Origin: Acidovorax sp. A1169
GTDB lineage: Bacteria > Pseudomonadota > Gammaproteobacteria > Burkholderiales > Burkholderiaceae_C
Direction of reading: 5' to 3'
DNA length: 64,000 nt
Assembly: GCF_030704685.1 (NCBI RefSeq)
Contig: NZ_JAUZDX010000001.1
Span: 310,001 to 374,000, forward strand
Shown here: in pieces, positions 9,592 to 20,415 of the stretch
Layout: the number at the start of each line of letters is the position of its first letter
Position numbering within the stretch: position 1 is the stretch's first letter
Position numbers and translations under genes: made by a program
The notes under the pieces: generated by a model
What the model saw: only the letters and a program-made list of their open reading frames with translations
Databases searched by the model: none
What the model was told of the DNA's origin: nothing

Positions 9592-10215
9592 ATGCCTTCC
9601 TTGCGCAAATGGTTGTTCACCGGTCTGCTGGTCATCGTGCCCGGCGTCATCACCGCGTGGGTGCTGCACTGGATCGTCAGCACACTGGACCAGACCCTGC
9701 AGATCCTGCCGGAGAACTGGCACCCGGACAAGGTGCTGGGTGTGCACGTGCCAGGCTTCGGCGTGGTGCTGACCCTGGTGATCCTGCTGGTGGTGGGCGC
9801 TGTGGCCAGCAATTTTGCGGGCCGCAAGCTGGTGCAGTGGGGCGATGCCCTGGTGCACCGCATCCCGGTGGTGCGCTCGATCTACTCCAGTGTTAAACAG
9901 GTCTCCGACACGCTGTTCGCCGAGAATGGCAACGCGTTTCGCAAGGCGGTGCTGGTGCAGTGGCCGCGTGAAGGCGTCTGGACGGTGGCCTTCGTCACTG
10001 GTGCGCCCAATGGCGAGATCGCAGCCTACCTGCGCGATGAATTCGTGAGCGTCTACGTGCCCACCACCCCGAACCCCACGGGTGGCTATTTCGTGATGCT
10101 GCGCAAGAGCGACTGCGTCGAGCTCGACATGAGCGTGGACTCGGCGCTCAAGTACATTGTTTCGATGGGCGTGGTGGCCCCGGTCGATCCGACCATCCAG
10201 CTGCCTCCCAAGTAA
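9592..10215 (+). CDS. DUF502 family inner-membrane protein
   Basis: A 207-residue protein with two N-terminal transmembrane helices (residues about 8-30 and 55-78: [19 protein letters not shown] and [14 protein letters not shown]). A conserved soluble region follows, containing [19 protein letters not shown] and [19 protein letters not shown], both typical of DUF502. The function is unknown. It starts 10 bases after fmdB and precedes aspS. Confidence 0.9.
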   Translation: MPSLRKWLFTGLLVIVPGVITAWVLHWIVSTLDQTLQILPENWHPDKVLGVHVPGFGVVLTLVILLVVGAVASNFAGRKLVQWGDALVHRIPVVRSIYSSVKQVSDTLFAENGNAFRKAVLVQWPREGVWTVAFVTGAPNGEIAAYLRDEFVSVYVPTTPNPTGGYFVMLRKSDCVELDMSVDSALKYIVSMGVVAPVDPTIQLPPK

Positions 10216-10259
10216 CCCTTTCTCTCTCAATGCGCCCGAGGGGCGCCGGAAGTTCTGCC

Positions 10260-12074
<1,815 letters not shown>

Positions 12075-12119
12075 GCCGGGTCCACCCCGTCACTCCCATG
12101 ACTGGGTATTTCTGACAAG

Positions 12120-12154
12120 AAGCGGTAGCGGCCATTGGCCGGTGCCGCTTTTTT
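12120..12154 (+). terminator. Rho-independent terminator after aspS
   Basis: AAGCGG...GCGGCC pairs with GGCCGG...CCGCTT across a short ATT loop, with two imperfect positions, and ends in TTTTTT. It lies 46 bases after the aspS stop and before the lipoprotein gene, separating the two units. Confidence 0.75.
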
Positions 12155-12207
12155 CATGGCCCATGCCCACCGTGTTCTCCCCCTTTCGAATCGAGTCGAG
12201 GTTCACC

Positions 12208-13014
12208 ATGCGCTCTTCCGTGAAAGCCCCCCTGGCCCTGGTGCTCGTGGCCCTGCTGCTGGCCGGCTGCGGTGAAAAGAAGACCGAACTGGGCCAGGGC
12301 GGCTCTGTGGTCTCCGGCTCCGCCGGGCCTGCGGGCGCCAAGGACGCGGCCAAGGAACTCACGCAGTGCACCCAGCCCGTGGCCACGCTGGCCCTGGCCG
12401 AAAATCCCAACGGCTACACCGTCTCCAGCAGCTACCAGCTGCCGGCATCGCCCGTGCCGCTGATCCGCCTGATCGCCCAGCAAAGCGGCTGCTTTCGCAT
12501 CGTCGACCGGGCGGCCGGCCTGCGCGGCACGGTGCAGGAGCAGGAGCTCAAGGACGCAGGCATCCTGCGCAAGAACTCCACCGTGGCCAAGGGCAAGGGC
12601 TACGAGGCGCAGTACACGCTGACGCCGAGCCTGACCTTCAGCGAGCAGGACGCGGGCCGCAGCATCGCTGGCGTGATCGCCATGATCCCCGTGCTGCGCG
12701 ACATCGCGGGCCTGGTGGGTCTGGCCGAGCAGGTCAAGTTCAAGGAGGCGCAGACCGCGCTCCTGCTCACCGACAACGAGACCACCGAGCAGGTGGCAGC
12801 AGCCACCGGCGCCGCGCGCACCACTGACCTGGGCGCGGCGGGCCTGCTCTGGGGGCGAATGGGCGGGGCCGGCGGCGCCGGCTGGAGCAACACCAACGAG
12901 GGCAAGGTCATCGCCGCCGCCTTCCTTGATGCGCACAACAAGCTCGTGACCCAGGTACAGCAGCTGCAGGCCAAGGAACTGCCGCCACCCGTGGCGACCA
13001 GGGCCAAGCCCTGA
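12208..13014 (+). CDS. CsgG-like lipoprotein
   Basis: A 268-residue predicted lipoprotein. The signal peptide ends in lipobox LLAGC (Cys21), with a charged start MRSSVKAP, so 12208 is chosen over longer in-frame starts. The body resembles CsgG/HfaB-type outer-membrane secretion components (CFRIVDRAAGL, QEQELKDAGIL, then a Gly-rich region), but the similarity is by eye only. No curli genes (csgA, B, E, F) are nearby. It sits alone between the aspS terminator and the cache-CheW gene. A lipoprotein assembly or envelope-stress role is possible. Confidence 0.7.
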   Translation: MRSSVKAPLALVLVALLLAGCGEKKTELGQGGSVVSGSAGPAGAKDAAKELTQCTQPVATLALAENPNGYTVSSSYQLPASPVPLIRLIAQQSGCFRIVDRAAGLRGTVQEQELKDAGILRKNSTVAKGKGYEAQYTLTPSLTFSEQDAGRSIAGVIAMIPVLRDIAGLVGLAEQVKFKEAQTALLLTDNETTEQVAAATGAARTTDLGAAGLLWGRMGGAGGAGWSNTNEGKVIAAAFLDAHNKLVTQVQQLQAKELPPPVATRAKP

Positions 13015-13239
13015 CCTCGGGCCCATGGGCCTGTTGACGATCTATCCGGGCCCTGGATAGGTCGTCTTGGCGTGCCCCGAAGCACTAAGTCTCGCCGCAT
13101 GCTGCGGCGTACCTGCCGTCAGCCTTGCGCCAAGCTGGGCAATATATTTGCAAAAGGCATGCAATATGCTAGTTGGAGGGCAGCAGGCCCCGCCGCACAA
13201 TGCAGCGTCACCGGGCCCATCGCGCAAAGGACTTTTCCC

Positions 13240-15909
13240 GTGCAATCCTCCCCGAATTCCTCCGAACAATGGCTGCGCTACATGCCTTCCGCCCAGCACC
13301 AGCGCCAGGAGCTGCGCCTGGTCGAAAGCGCCTGGGACCAGCTCTCGCTGCTGTCCTCGCTGTCGCTGCTGTCGTCCAAGGCCTCATCGGGCGGTGACCT
13401 GGCTCAGGCGCGCAGGGACTTCGCGGCCCTCTCCAGCGACCTGATGCAGGGCCTGGTCAGCGAGGCCCTGAAAAACCGCACCGAAGACCTGGCCGCCCGC
13501 GCCCAGGTGTGCATCGACGTGCTGGTGCGCAACCTGTTCGAGCGCACGGCCGACATCGGCTTTTTTGCCACCGACGTGGGGGTGGCCGAGTACCTCGCCG
13601 ACCCGGACCCGTCCCTGCGCCCGCTGATCGAGGCGCGCCTGGCCGAGTACGCCAGCAAGTACACGGTCTACGGCAACATCTTGCTTTTCGACACCGACCT
13701 GCAGCCCTGTGCCAGCCTGCGTGCCGTGAGCCCGGTGGGCGGGCTCGACCAGGTGGATGCCGACGCCGCATTCCTGCGTTCGGTGCTGCAAAGCGATGCG
13801 GGCTATGTCGAGCACCATGCCGTGCATGGCTTTTGCGGCACCGGTGCCGAAACCCTGGTCTATGCCCGGCGTGTGCACTCGGGCGGGCGCATCGTGGGCT
13901 TGCTGTGCCTGGAATTCAAGCTGGCCGATGAGATGCCGGCCATCTTCGACTCGGTGCAGCTCGAGGACGCACAAGGCACCCTGCAAGGCAGTGATGTGGT
14001 GCTGGCCCTGGTCGATGCCTCGGGGCGTGTGCTCGTGTCGGGCGACCCGCTGCAGCTGCCGGCCGGCTGGCTATTGCCCCAGGCGGGCAGCTCTGGGGTG
14101 CATGCGGTGCGCCATGCCAGCCGGCGCTACCTGATGGCCGTGCGCGATACCCAGGGCTTCCAGGACTACCAGGGGCCGGGCTGGCGCGGCGTGGCGCTGC
14201 TGCCTCTCGACATCGCTTTCGACGAGGCCTCGCACGACGAGCGCAGTGCGCTGGCCAACGAGCTGTCGGGCCAGGCACAGCTGCTGTCGCAGGAACTGCG
14301 CGAGATTCCTCAGCGCTCGGCCGCCATCCAGTCGGCGCTGGAGCGCTCGGTCTGGAATGGGCTGCTGGAGCTCAACCAGATCGGCGATGGGGGTGATGGC
14401 GGTGGTGGTGGCCGGGATGCGGCGGCCCCGCGCGAGCTATTGTTTGCCAAGACCCTGCTGTCCGAGATCGGTGCCACCGCGCGCAAGACCGCTCAGGCCT
14501 TTGCCAGTGCCCTGCAAGACCTCTACAGCGTGGTGCTGCGCTCCCTGCTGCGCGACGCCCAGGGCCGCGCCGCACTGGCCATGCAGATCCTGGACCGCAA
14601 CCTCTACGAGCGGGCCAACGACTGCCGCTGGTGGGCGCTCACGCCGCAGTTCGCCCGCACCCTCGCCGCAGGCACCCAGGGCTGCAGCCAGGCCACGGCG
14701 GTGCTTGCGGAGATCAATAGCCTGTACACGGTGTATGCCTGCCTGGTGCTGTTCGGCACCGATGGCCGGGTCGTCGCCGTCTCGCAACCGGGGCAGGGCC
14801 ACCAGGTGGGCACCCGGCTGGACGAGGACTGGGCACAGCGCTGCCTGCGCTTGCAGGGCAGCCAGGCCTACACCGTGAGCCGCTACGAGGCCAGCCGCTT
14901 CTACGCCGAGGGTCCCACCTTCGTGTATGCCGCAGCTGTGCGGGCCGACGTCGGCGACGGGATGGGGCGCAGTGCGGGTGGACCGGTGCTCGGCGGCATC
15001 GCCATCGTCTGGGATGCTGCCAACCAGCTCCAGTCCATCCTGGATGACTGCGCCGTGGGCACGGGCGCGCGCGACACGCTGGCCTTCGTCGATGCGCAGG
15101 ACCGCCTGGTGCGCGCCAGCGGTGACGCTGCGGTCCTGCAGGCACCCGAGGCCATCGCCACCAGCCGCCAGGGGGGACGCACGGCTGCGCTCGGCGGCCA
15201 TCTGTACGGCATGGGCCAGGCGCGCGGGCAGGGCTACCGCGAGTTCCGCACCAGCGATGGCTACGAGCATGGCCTCGGCTGCCTGGTGCTGCGCCACCTG
15301 TGCGAGCGCCGCCTGGCAACCCCTCCCGCGCCCATGGTCGATGCGCATGCGGGCGCTGCACGGGTGGAGGCCGGCCACCGCGTGCAGATGGCGACCTTCC
15401 TGATCGGCTCCCACTGGCTGGGGGTCGAGGCGGTCCAGGTCGTCACGGCCGCCCCCGACGTGGCGGTGCTCCATGGCGGGGGATCGCGCCTTCCTTTCCT
15501 GGGGCTCGCGCAGATCGGCGAGCGCGTCTACTCCGTGGTGGACCTGCGCAGCGTGGTGGCAGCGGGGCCGGGCGATGCGCCCGTGTTGCGCGCGGCCGAC
15601 CCCAACCGCCAGATGGTGCTGGTGCGTGTGCCGCTGGAGGGGGGCAGCACGCGCGAGTTCGTCCTGCGCGTCGATGCACTGGGCGCCATGCTTGACCTGG
15701 ACCGGCGGGAGCTGCGCCCCGTGGGCATGGCTGGCGGGCCTGCGGGCACTGCGTTGATCGATGCCGTGATCCCGGTCCCCACCGCTGGCGGCAAACAGGC
15801 CCCTGGCTTGCTGTGCCGCATCTCCCCGCAGTGGCTGCTGCAGTGCGCCCTGGGCGCGCTGGCCGAAGGCCCTGCGCACGACGTCGACGCGCTCGTGGCT
15901 GCGGCATGA
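13240..15909 (+). CDS. Soluble double cache-like sensor protein with C-terminal CheW domain
   Basis: About 889 residues from the GTG at 13240 (MQSSPNSSEQWLRY); an ATG at 13282 and longer in-frame starts are alternatives. No transmembrane segment or signal peptide is visible. Two related modules occur. In the first, RNLFERTADIGFFATD (near residue 100) is followed by YTVYGNILLFDTD. In the second, DRNLYERANDCRWWAL (near 450) is followed by YTVYACLVLFGTDG. A Gly-rich linker (residues about 383-392) lies between them. Residues about 709-880 form a CheW-like domain (FLIGSHWLGVEAVQVV, RVYSVVDLRSVV). It may couple an intracellular ligand to chemotaxis-type signalling, but no cheA or mcp gene is near. 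The nudB start overlaps its stop. Confidence 0.75.
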   Translation: MQSSPNSSEQWLRYMPSAQHQRQELRLVESAWDQLSLLSSLSLLSSKASSGGDLAQARRDFAALSSDLMQGLVSEALKNRTEDLAARAQVCIDVLVRNLFERTADIGFFATDVGVAEYLADPDPSLRPLIEARLAEYASKYTVYGNILLFDTDLQPCASLRAVSPVGGLDQVDADAAFLRSVLQSDAGYVEHHAVHGFCGTGAETLVYARRVHSGGRIVGLLCLEFKLADEMPAIFDSVQLEDAQGTLQGSDVVLALVDASGRVLVSGDPLQLPAGWLLPQAGSSGVHAVRHASRRYLMAVRDTQGFQDYQGPGWRGVALLPLDIAFDEASHDERSALANELSGQAQLLSQELREIPQRSAAIQSALERSVWNGLLELNQIGDGGDGGGGGRDAAAPRELLFAKTLLSEIGATARKTAQAFASALQDLYSVVLRSLLRDAQGRAALAMQILDRNLYERANDCRWWALTPQFARTLAAGTQGCSQATAVLAEINSLYTVYACLVLFGTDGRVVAVSQPGQGHQVGTRLDEDWAQRCLRLQGSQAYTVSRYEASRFYAEGPTFVYAAAVRADVGDGMGRSAGGPVLGGIAIVWDAANQLQSILDDCAVGTGARDTLAFVDAQDRLVRASGDAAVLQAPEAIATSRQGGRTAALGGHLYGMGQARGQGYREFRTSDGYEHGLGCLVLRHLCERRLATPPAPMVDAHAGAARVEAGHRVQMATFLIGSHWLGVEAVQVVTAAPDVAVLHGGGSRLPFLGLAQIGERVYSVVDLRSVVAAGPGDAPVLRAADPNRQMVLVRVPLEGGSTREFVLRVDALGAMLDLDRRELRPVGMAGGPAGTALIDAVIPVPTAGGKQAPGLLCRISPQWLLQCALGALAEGPAHDVDALVAAA

Positions 15910-16394
15910 GTGGCCAGGAGGTCGGGGCGCGACCTTTCAAGCTGCCGCAGTCGGTGCTGGTCGTGGTGCACACGCCAGCCCTCGACATCCTGCTCATTCG
16001 GCGTGCAGACGGGGGCGAGCACTGGCAGTCCGTCACCGGCAGCAAGGACCGCGAGGACGAACCCTGGGAAGCCACCGCCGCGCGCGAGGTGCAGGAGGAA
16101 ACCGGCATCGACGTGCAGGCCAGCGGCTGCGTGCTGAGCGACTGGCTGCTGGAGAACGTCTACGACATCTGGCCCCAGTGGCGCCACCGCTATGCGCCAG
16201 GCGTGGTGCTCAACCGCGAGCGCGTCTTCGGCCTGTGCGTGCCTGCAGGCACGCCCGTGGTGCTGAGCCCGCGCGAGCATGTGGCCTACCAGTGGCTGCC
16301 CTGGCGCGATGCGGCGGACCGCTGCTTTTCTGCCAGCAACGCCGAGGCCTGCCTGCTGCTCCCCCGCTTCAGCGGCGCTGGGGCAGCACCTTGA
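15906..16394 (+). CDS. nudB: Dihydroneopterin triphosphate diphosphatase NudB (Nudix)
   Basis: A 162-residue Nudix hydrolase. The Nudix box begins at GSKDREDEPWEAT and ends in AAREVQEETGI (REVQEETG is the core, residues about 60-67). It removes pyrophosphate from 7,8-dihydroneopterin triphosphate, the second step of folate synthesis. The family call rests on PQSVLVVVHTP near the N-terminus, the WQSVTGS segment and the Burkholderiales habit of encoding nudB after aspS. The start overlaps the upstream stop (ATGA), and the end overlaps the convergent LysR gene by 26 bases. Confidence 0.88.
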   Translation: MSGQEVGARPFKLPQSVLVVVHTPALDILLIRRADGGEHWQSVTGSKDREDEPWEATAAREVQEETGIDVQASGCVLSDWLLENVYDIWPQWRHRYAPGVVLNRERVFGLCVPAGTPVVLSPREHVAYQWLPWRDAADRCFSASNAEACLLLPRFSGAGAAP

Positions 16395-17286
16395 CCAGGT
16401 GCTCCGCAAAGCCCTCGGCCGCCGGGGACGTGGCGCGCTGCGTGGGGTTGTACAGGCACACGTAGCGCATGGCTTCGGGCGCCAGGATGCGCCGGCGCAC
16501 CAGCCCGAGCGGCTTGGCCAATGCGCCCACGTAGTCGGGCGCCAGCGTGGCGGCCACGTCGGCGGCGGCCAGGCCCAGGGCGGTGGAGATGTTGTCCACG
16601 ATCTCCACCGGCGTCACGCGCTGTTCGCTGGGCAGGCCGGTGTGCATCTGCGCCACGCTGCGCTCGTGGTCGCGGCCGGCGGCCACCAGCGGGTGGGCGT
16701 GCAGCTGCTGCCAGGTCACGCTGCGCTGGCGCGCCAGCGGGTGCGTAGGGGCGCACCACAGCACCCAGGGGCTCTGAAACAGCTGCGTGCGCGCCACGTC
16801 GTCGCCGCAGGCCCGGTCCGGGCCCAGGGCCAGGTCGGCATCGCCGCTGGCGACTGCATCCACCAGTTTTTCTACCGGCACGTCGCGGATGTGGATGCGC
16901 ACCTTGGGGCGCTCCTGCAGGTAGGCCTTGATGGCCTGGGGCAGGATCACGCTGGCCACGACCAGGGGCGCCGCAATGCGCACGATGCCCGCCGCGCGGT
17001 TGCGCACGTCGCTGGCGGCCGATTGCGCCATGCGCAGGTGCTTGAGCACCGACTCGGCCGAGCCCAGGAACTCGCGCCCGGCGCTGGTGATGGCCACGCG
17101 GCGCGTGCTGCGCTCGAAGAGCTTGAAGCCGAGCGCATCCTCCAGCTCGCCCACAAGCTGGCTCACGGCCGAGGGCGTGAGCGCCAGCCGGTCCGCCGTG
17201 GCCGTGAAGCTGCGCATCTCGGCCACGGTGACAAAGGCTTCGAGCTGGCGCGGCGTGAAGTGGGGCAGGGAGATGGCCATGGCCAT
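16369..17286 (-). CDS. LysR-type transcriptional regulator
   Basis: A 305-residue LTTR. The N-terminal winged helix-turn-helix (residues about 10-65: FTPRQLEAFVTVAEMRSFTATA, then SAVSQLVGELEDALGF) is followed by a substrate-binding domain. It is transcribed divergently from the FAD-oxidase/hpa operon, with a 114-base shared intergenic region carrying an inverted repeat, so it is the likely regulator of that operon. The effector is unknown, probably an aromatic substrate or ring-cleavage product. An alternative start lies 2 codons downstream. Confidence 0.92.
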   Translation of the reverse strand: MAMAISLPHFTPRQLEAFVTVAEMRSFTATADRLALTPSAVSQLVGELEDALGFKLFERSTRRVAITSAGREFLGSAESVLKHLRMAQSAASDVRNRAAGIVRIAAPLVVASVILPQAIKAYLQERPKVRIHIRDVPVEKLVDAVASGDADLALGPDRACGDDVARTQLFQSPWVLWCAPTHPLARQRSVTWQQLHAHPLVAAGRDHERSVAQMHTGLPSEQRVTPVEIVDNISTALGLAAADVAATLAPDYVGALAKPLGLVRRRILAPEAMRYVCLYNPTQRATSPAAEGFAEHLVKVLPQRR

Positions 17287-17301
17287 TCATTAGACCATCT
17301 T

Positions 17302-17329
17302 CACAATCCATAAGAAAGCATTGATTGTG
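17302..17329. promoter_or_regulatory. Candidate LysR operator
   Basis: A perfect 7-base inverted repeat CACAATC (17302-17308) / GATTGTG (17323-17329), 14 bases apart, in the divergent LysR/FAD-oxidase intergenic region. This is a common layout for a LysR-type recognition site, positioned to control both directions. Confidence 0.5.
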
Positions 17330-17400
17330 GTCCGCAAGGTCGCTGCAGATACTTCGCGGCAAGGCGCAGAACGCGCCAGCAACGAGACAAGCAACACCCG

Positions 17401-18879
17401 ATGATCGCCATCCCCACCGCAAGCACCCTGGCCTCCCTGCGCGCCGCCTATGCCGGCCGCCTGTGGACCGAGCCTGCGGACACCGCACCGTTCCTGACCG
17501 ACTGGCGCGGCAAGTGGAGTGGCCCGGCCCTGGCCGTCGCACAGCCGGCGGACACGGCCGAGGTGGCGCAACTGCTCGCCTGGTGCCATGCGCACGGCGT
17601 GCCTGTGGTGCCGCAGGGCGGCAACACCGGCCTCTCGGGCGGATCGGTGCCGCAGGCGGAGGGCACGCGCCTGCCGCTGCTGCTGTCGCTCACCCGCATG
17701 AACCGTGTGCGCCAGATCGACCCGCTGAACAACACCCTGGTGGTGGAGGCCGGCGCCACGCTGCAGCAGGTGCAGGACGCAGCGCGCGAGGCTGGGCGCC
17801 TGTTTCCGCTGAGCCTGGCCGCCGAGGGCTCGTGCACCATTGGCGGCAACCTGGCCACCAATGCCGGCGGCGTGCAGGTGCTGCGCTACGGCAATGCGCG
17901 CGAGCTGTGCCTGGGGCTCGAAGTCGTGACACCCGAGGGCGAGGTCTGGAACGGCCTGCGCACCCTGCGCAAGGACAACACCGGCTACGACCTGCGCGAC
18001 CTGTACATCGGCTCCGAGGGCACGCTGGGCGTTATCACCGCCGCCGTGCTCAAGCTCTTCCCGCTGCCTGCGGCCCAGGTGGTGGCGCTGGCGGCCGTGC
18101 CCTCGCCGGGCGACGCCATGCAACTGCTGGCGCTGGCCCAGCAGCGCCTGGGCGCATCGCTCACCGCGTTCGAACTGCTGTCGGATACCTGCATGGCGCT
18201 GGTGCTGCACCATGTGCCGGGCAGCCGGCGCCCGCTGGCCGAGGCATCGCCCTGGTACGTGCTGCTGGAGATTTCTGTCACCGGAGCCGAGGCGGGTGCC
18301 CAGGCCCACGCGGCGCAGGCCATGGAAGATCTGCTGGAGGTAGCGATGGAGCAGGGTTTCGTGCTGGACGCGGCCCTGTCCACCACGCTTGCGCAGTTCG
18401 AGGCCCTGTGGGCGCTGCGCGAGAACATCTCGGAGGCGCAGGGCGCCGAGGGCCCGACCATCAAGCACGACATCGCGCTGCCCATCGCGCGCGTGCCCGA
18501 GTTCATCGCCGGCACCGATGCCCTGGTGGGCGCTGCCTTTCCACAGGTGCGCCAGGTCACCTTCGGCCACCTGGGCGATGGCAATCTGCATTACAACGCA
18601 TCGCCCGCCGCAGCCGGCCCGCTGGATGCCGCCGCCAAGGCCGCCTTCCTGGCGCTCGAAGGCCCGCTGAACCAGCTCGTGCACGACGCCGTCCACGCCC
18701 TGGGTGGCTCCATCAGCGCCGAGCACGGCCTGGGCGTGCTGCGGCGTGATGAATCGGCGCGCTACAAGGCGCCGCTGGAGCTGCGCCTGATGCAGCGCAT
18801 CAAGGCTGCGTTGGACCCCGCCGGCCTGATGAACCCGGCCAAGCTGCTGCCCGAAACCCCTGTGGCCCATCGCCCCTGA
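17401..18879 (+). CDS. FAD-binding oxidoreductase (GlcD / D-2-hydroxyacid dehydrogenase-like)
   Basis: A 492-residue vanillyl-alcohol-oxidase superfamily flavoprotein. The FAD-binding segments PQGGNTGLSGGSVP (residues about 73-86) and GGNLATNAGG, the mid-domain RKDNTGYDLRDLYIGSEGTLG and C-terminal HLGDGNLHYN / EHGLGVLRR are all typical. It likely oxidises a D-2-hydroxyacid to a 2-oxoacid. As the first gene of the meta-cleavage operon it may act on a hydroxyacid feeding into or leaving this pathway, perhaps a mandelate- or hydroxyglutarate-like compound. That is inference. Confidence 0.9.
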   Translation: MIAIPTASTLASLRAAYAGRLWTEPADTAPFLTDWRGKWSGPALAVAQPADTAEVAQLLAWCHAHGVPVVPQGGNTGLSGGSVPQAEGTRLPLLLSLTRMNRVRQIDPLNNTLVVEAGATLQQVQDAAREAGRLFPLSLAAEGSCTIGGNLATNAGGVQVLRYGNARELCLGLEVVTPEGEVWNGLRTLRKDNTGYDLRDLYIGSEGTLGVITAAVLKLFPLPAAQVVALAAVPSPGDAMQLLALAQQRLGASLTAFELLSDTCMALVLHHVPGSRRPLAEASPWYVLLEISVTGAEAGAQAHAAQAMEDLLEVAMEQGFVLDAALSTTLAQFEALWALRENISEAQGAEGPTIKHDIALPIARVPEFIAGTDALVGAAFPQVRQVTFGHLGDGNLHYNASPAAAGPLDAAAKAAFLALEGPLNQLVHDAVHALGGSISAEHGLGVLRRDESARYKAPLELRLMQRIKAALDPAGLMNPAKLLPETPVAHRP

Positions 18880-18910
18880 TGGCCTTGTCATCCCCCTGGA
18901 GAAACGCCCT

Positions 18911-20386
18911 GTGAGCACCGACACGCTGAACGTCGCCGGCATCGCCGTATCGCCCCACCACTACATCGACGGCCAGCGCGTGGCGTCGGACCTGCGCTTT
19001 GACCTGCACTCGCCCATCGACCAGGCGCTGCTGGGCCGCATCAGCGAGGGTTCGCCTGCGCATGTGGATGCCGCCGTCACTGCCGCAGCGCGCGCCTTCC
19101 CGGCGTGGAGTGCGCTCACGGCCGCCGACCGCAAGCTCTACCTCGACCGCTTCGCGGCCGAGATCGGCCAGCGCGCCGAGGCCTTCTGCACGCTCGAATC
19201 CAACGACGCGGGCGTGCTGCTCTCGCGCATGAAGCACGGCGTGGTGCCGCGCGCCATGCTCAACATCACCTGGTTCGCCGAGCATGCGCTGACCCTGCAG
19301 GACCGGCCCATAGAGACCGAGCAGGCCACCCACCTCGTGCGCCACGACCCGGCCGGCGTGGTGGCCATCATCACGCCGTGGAACGCGCCGTTGATGCTGG
19401 CCACCTGGAAGCTCGGCCCGGCGCTGGCTGCCGGCAACTGCGTGATCGTCAAGCCGCCCGAATGGGCGCCGCTCACCAGCAGCCTGCTGGCCGACTGCGC
19501 CCATGCGGCCGGCCTGCCTCCCGGGGTGTTCAACATCGTGCAGGGCGCGGGCGCCAGCACCGGCGCGCGCCTGGTCAGCGACCCGCGCCTGGCGCGTGTC
19601 TCGTTCACCGGCTCGGTGCCCACGGCCAAGGCGATCGCGCAGTCGGCCGGCGCCAACCTCGTGCCCTGCAGCCTGGAGCTCGGAGGCAAGTCGGCCTTCA
19701 TCGTGCTGGAAGATGCCGACATCGACAACGCCGCCGCGACCGGCGCGCTGATGTACCGCAACGCCGGCCAGGTGTGCCTGGCGGGCACACGCTTTCTGGT
19801 GCATCGCAAGGTGCACGACGCCTTCGTGGCCGCCCTGCGCGGCTATGTCGAGAAGCTCACCGTGGGCGACCCGCGCGAGGCGGCCACCGAGGTCGGCCCC
19901 ATCATCCACCCGCGCCAGGTCGAGCGTGTGCACGGCTTCGTGCAGCGTGCCGTGGCCGATGGCGCCACGCTGCTCTGGGGCGGTGCGCAGCACCCTTTCG
20001 GCGCGCAGTATTACCAGCCCACCCTGCTCACCGATCTGCGCCAGGACAGCGAGATCGTGCAGAACGAGGTCTTCGGCCCGGTGCTCACCCTGCAGGCCTT
20101 CGACAGTGACGAGGAGGCCATTTCCCTGGCCAACGGCACCGACTACGGGCTGGGCGGCGTCTGCTACGGCGAAACGCAGCACGCCAGTGCCGTGGCGCAG
20201 CAGGTGCGCACCGGCTTCATCTGGGTCAACAGCTTCGGCATCCGCGACCTGGCCGCACCGTTCGGCGGCATCAAGCGCAGCGGCGTGGGCCGCGAAGGCG
20301 GGGACTGGAGCTTCGAGTTCTTCTGCGACGTCAAGGATGTCGTCATTCCGAAAAAGCCTTTCCGCGCCAGCTTCAGCCACCGTTGA
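18911..20386 (+). CDS. hpaE: 5-carboxymethyl-2-hydroxymuconate semialdehyde dehydrogenase-like aldehyde dehydrogenase
   Basis: A 491-residue NAD(P)-dependent aldehyde dehydrogenase with GTG start and GGAG ribosome site. The catalytic Cys is in GQVCLAGT (C289) and the general base Glu in LELGGK (E256); the cofactor segment ITPWNAPLML is also present. Among family members, the operon context (extradiol dioxygenase, FAH enzyme, HpaH, HpaI) points to oxidation of the ring-cleavage semialdehyde to 5-carboxymethyl-2-hydroxymuconate. Related dehydrogenases for hydroxymuconic semialdehydes look alike, so specificity is from context. The dioxygenase gene follows after 29 bases. Confidence 0.8.
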   Translation: MSTDTLNVAGIAVSPHHYIDGQRVASDLRFDLHSPIDQALLGRISEGSPAHVDAAVTAAARAFPAWSALTAADRKLYLDRFAAEIGQRAEAFCTLESNDAGVLLSRMKHGVVPRAMLNITWFAEHALTLQDRPIETEQATHLVRHDPAGVVAIITPWNAPLMLATWKLGPALAAGNCVIVKPPEWAPLTSSLLADCAHAAGLPPGVFNIVQGAGASTGARLVSDPRLARVSFTGSVPTAKAIAQSAGANLVPCSLELGGKSAFIVLEDADIDNAAATGALMYRNAGQVCLAGTRFLVHRKVHDAFVAALRGYVEKLTVGDPREAATEVGPIIHPRQVERVHGFVQRAVADGATLLWGGAQHPFGAQYYQPTLLTDLRQDSEIVQNEVFGPVLTLQAFDSDEEAISLANGTDYGLGGVCYGETQHASAVAQQVRTGFIWVNSFGIRDLAAPFGGIKRSGVGREGGDWSFEFFCDVKDVVIPKKPFRASFSHR

Positions 20387-20415
20387 GCATTACCTACACA
20401 CAGGAGACATACCCC

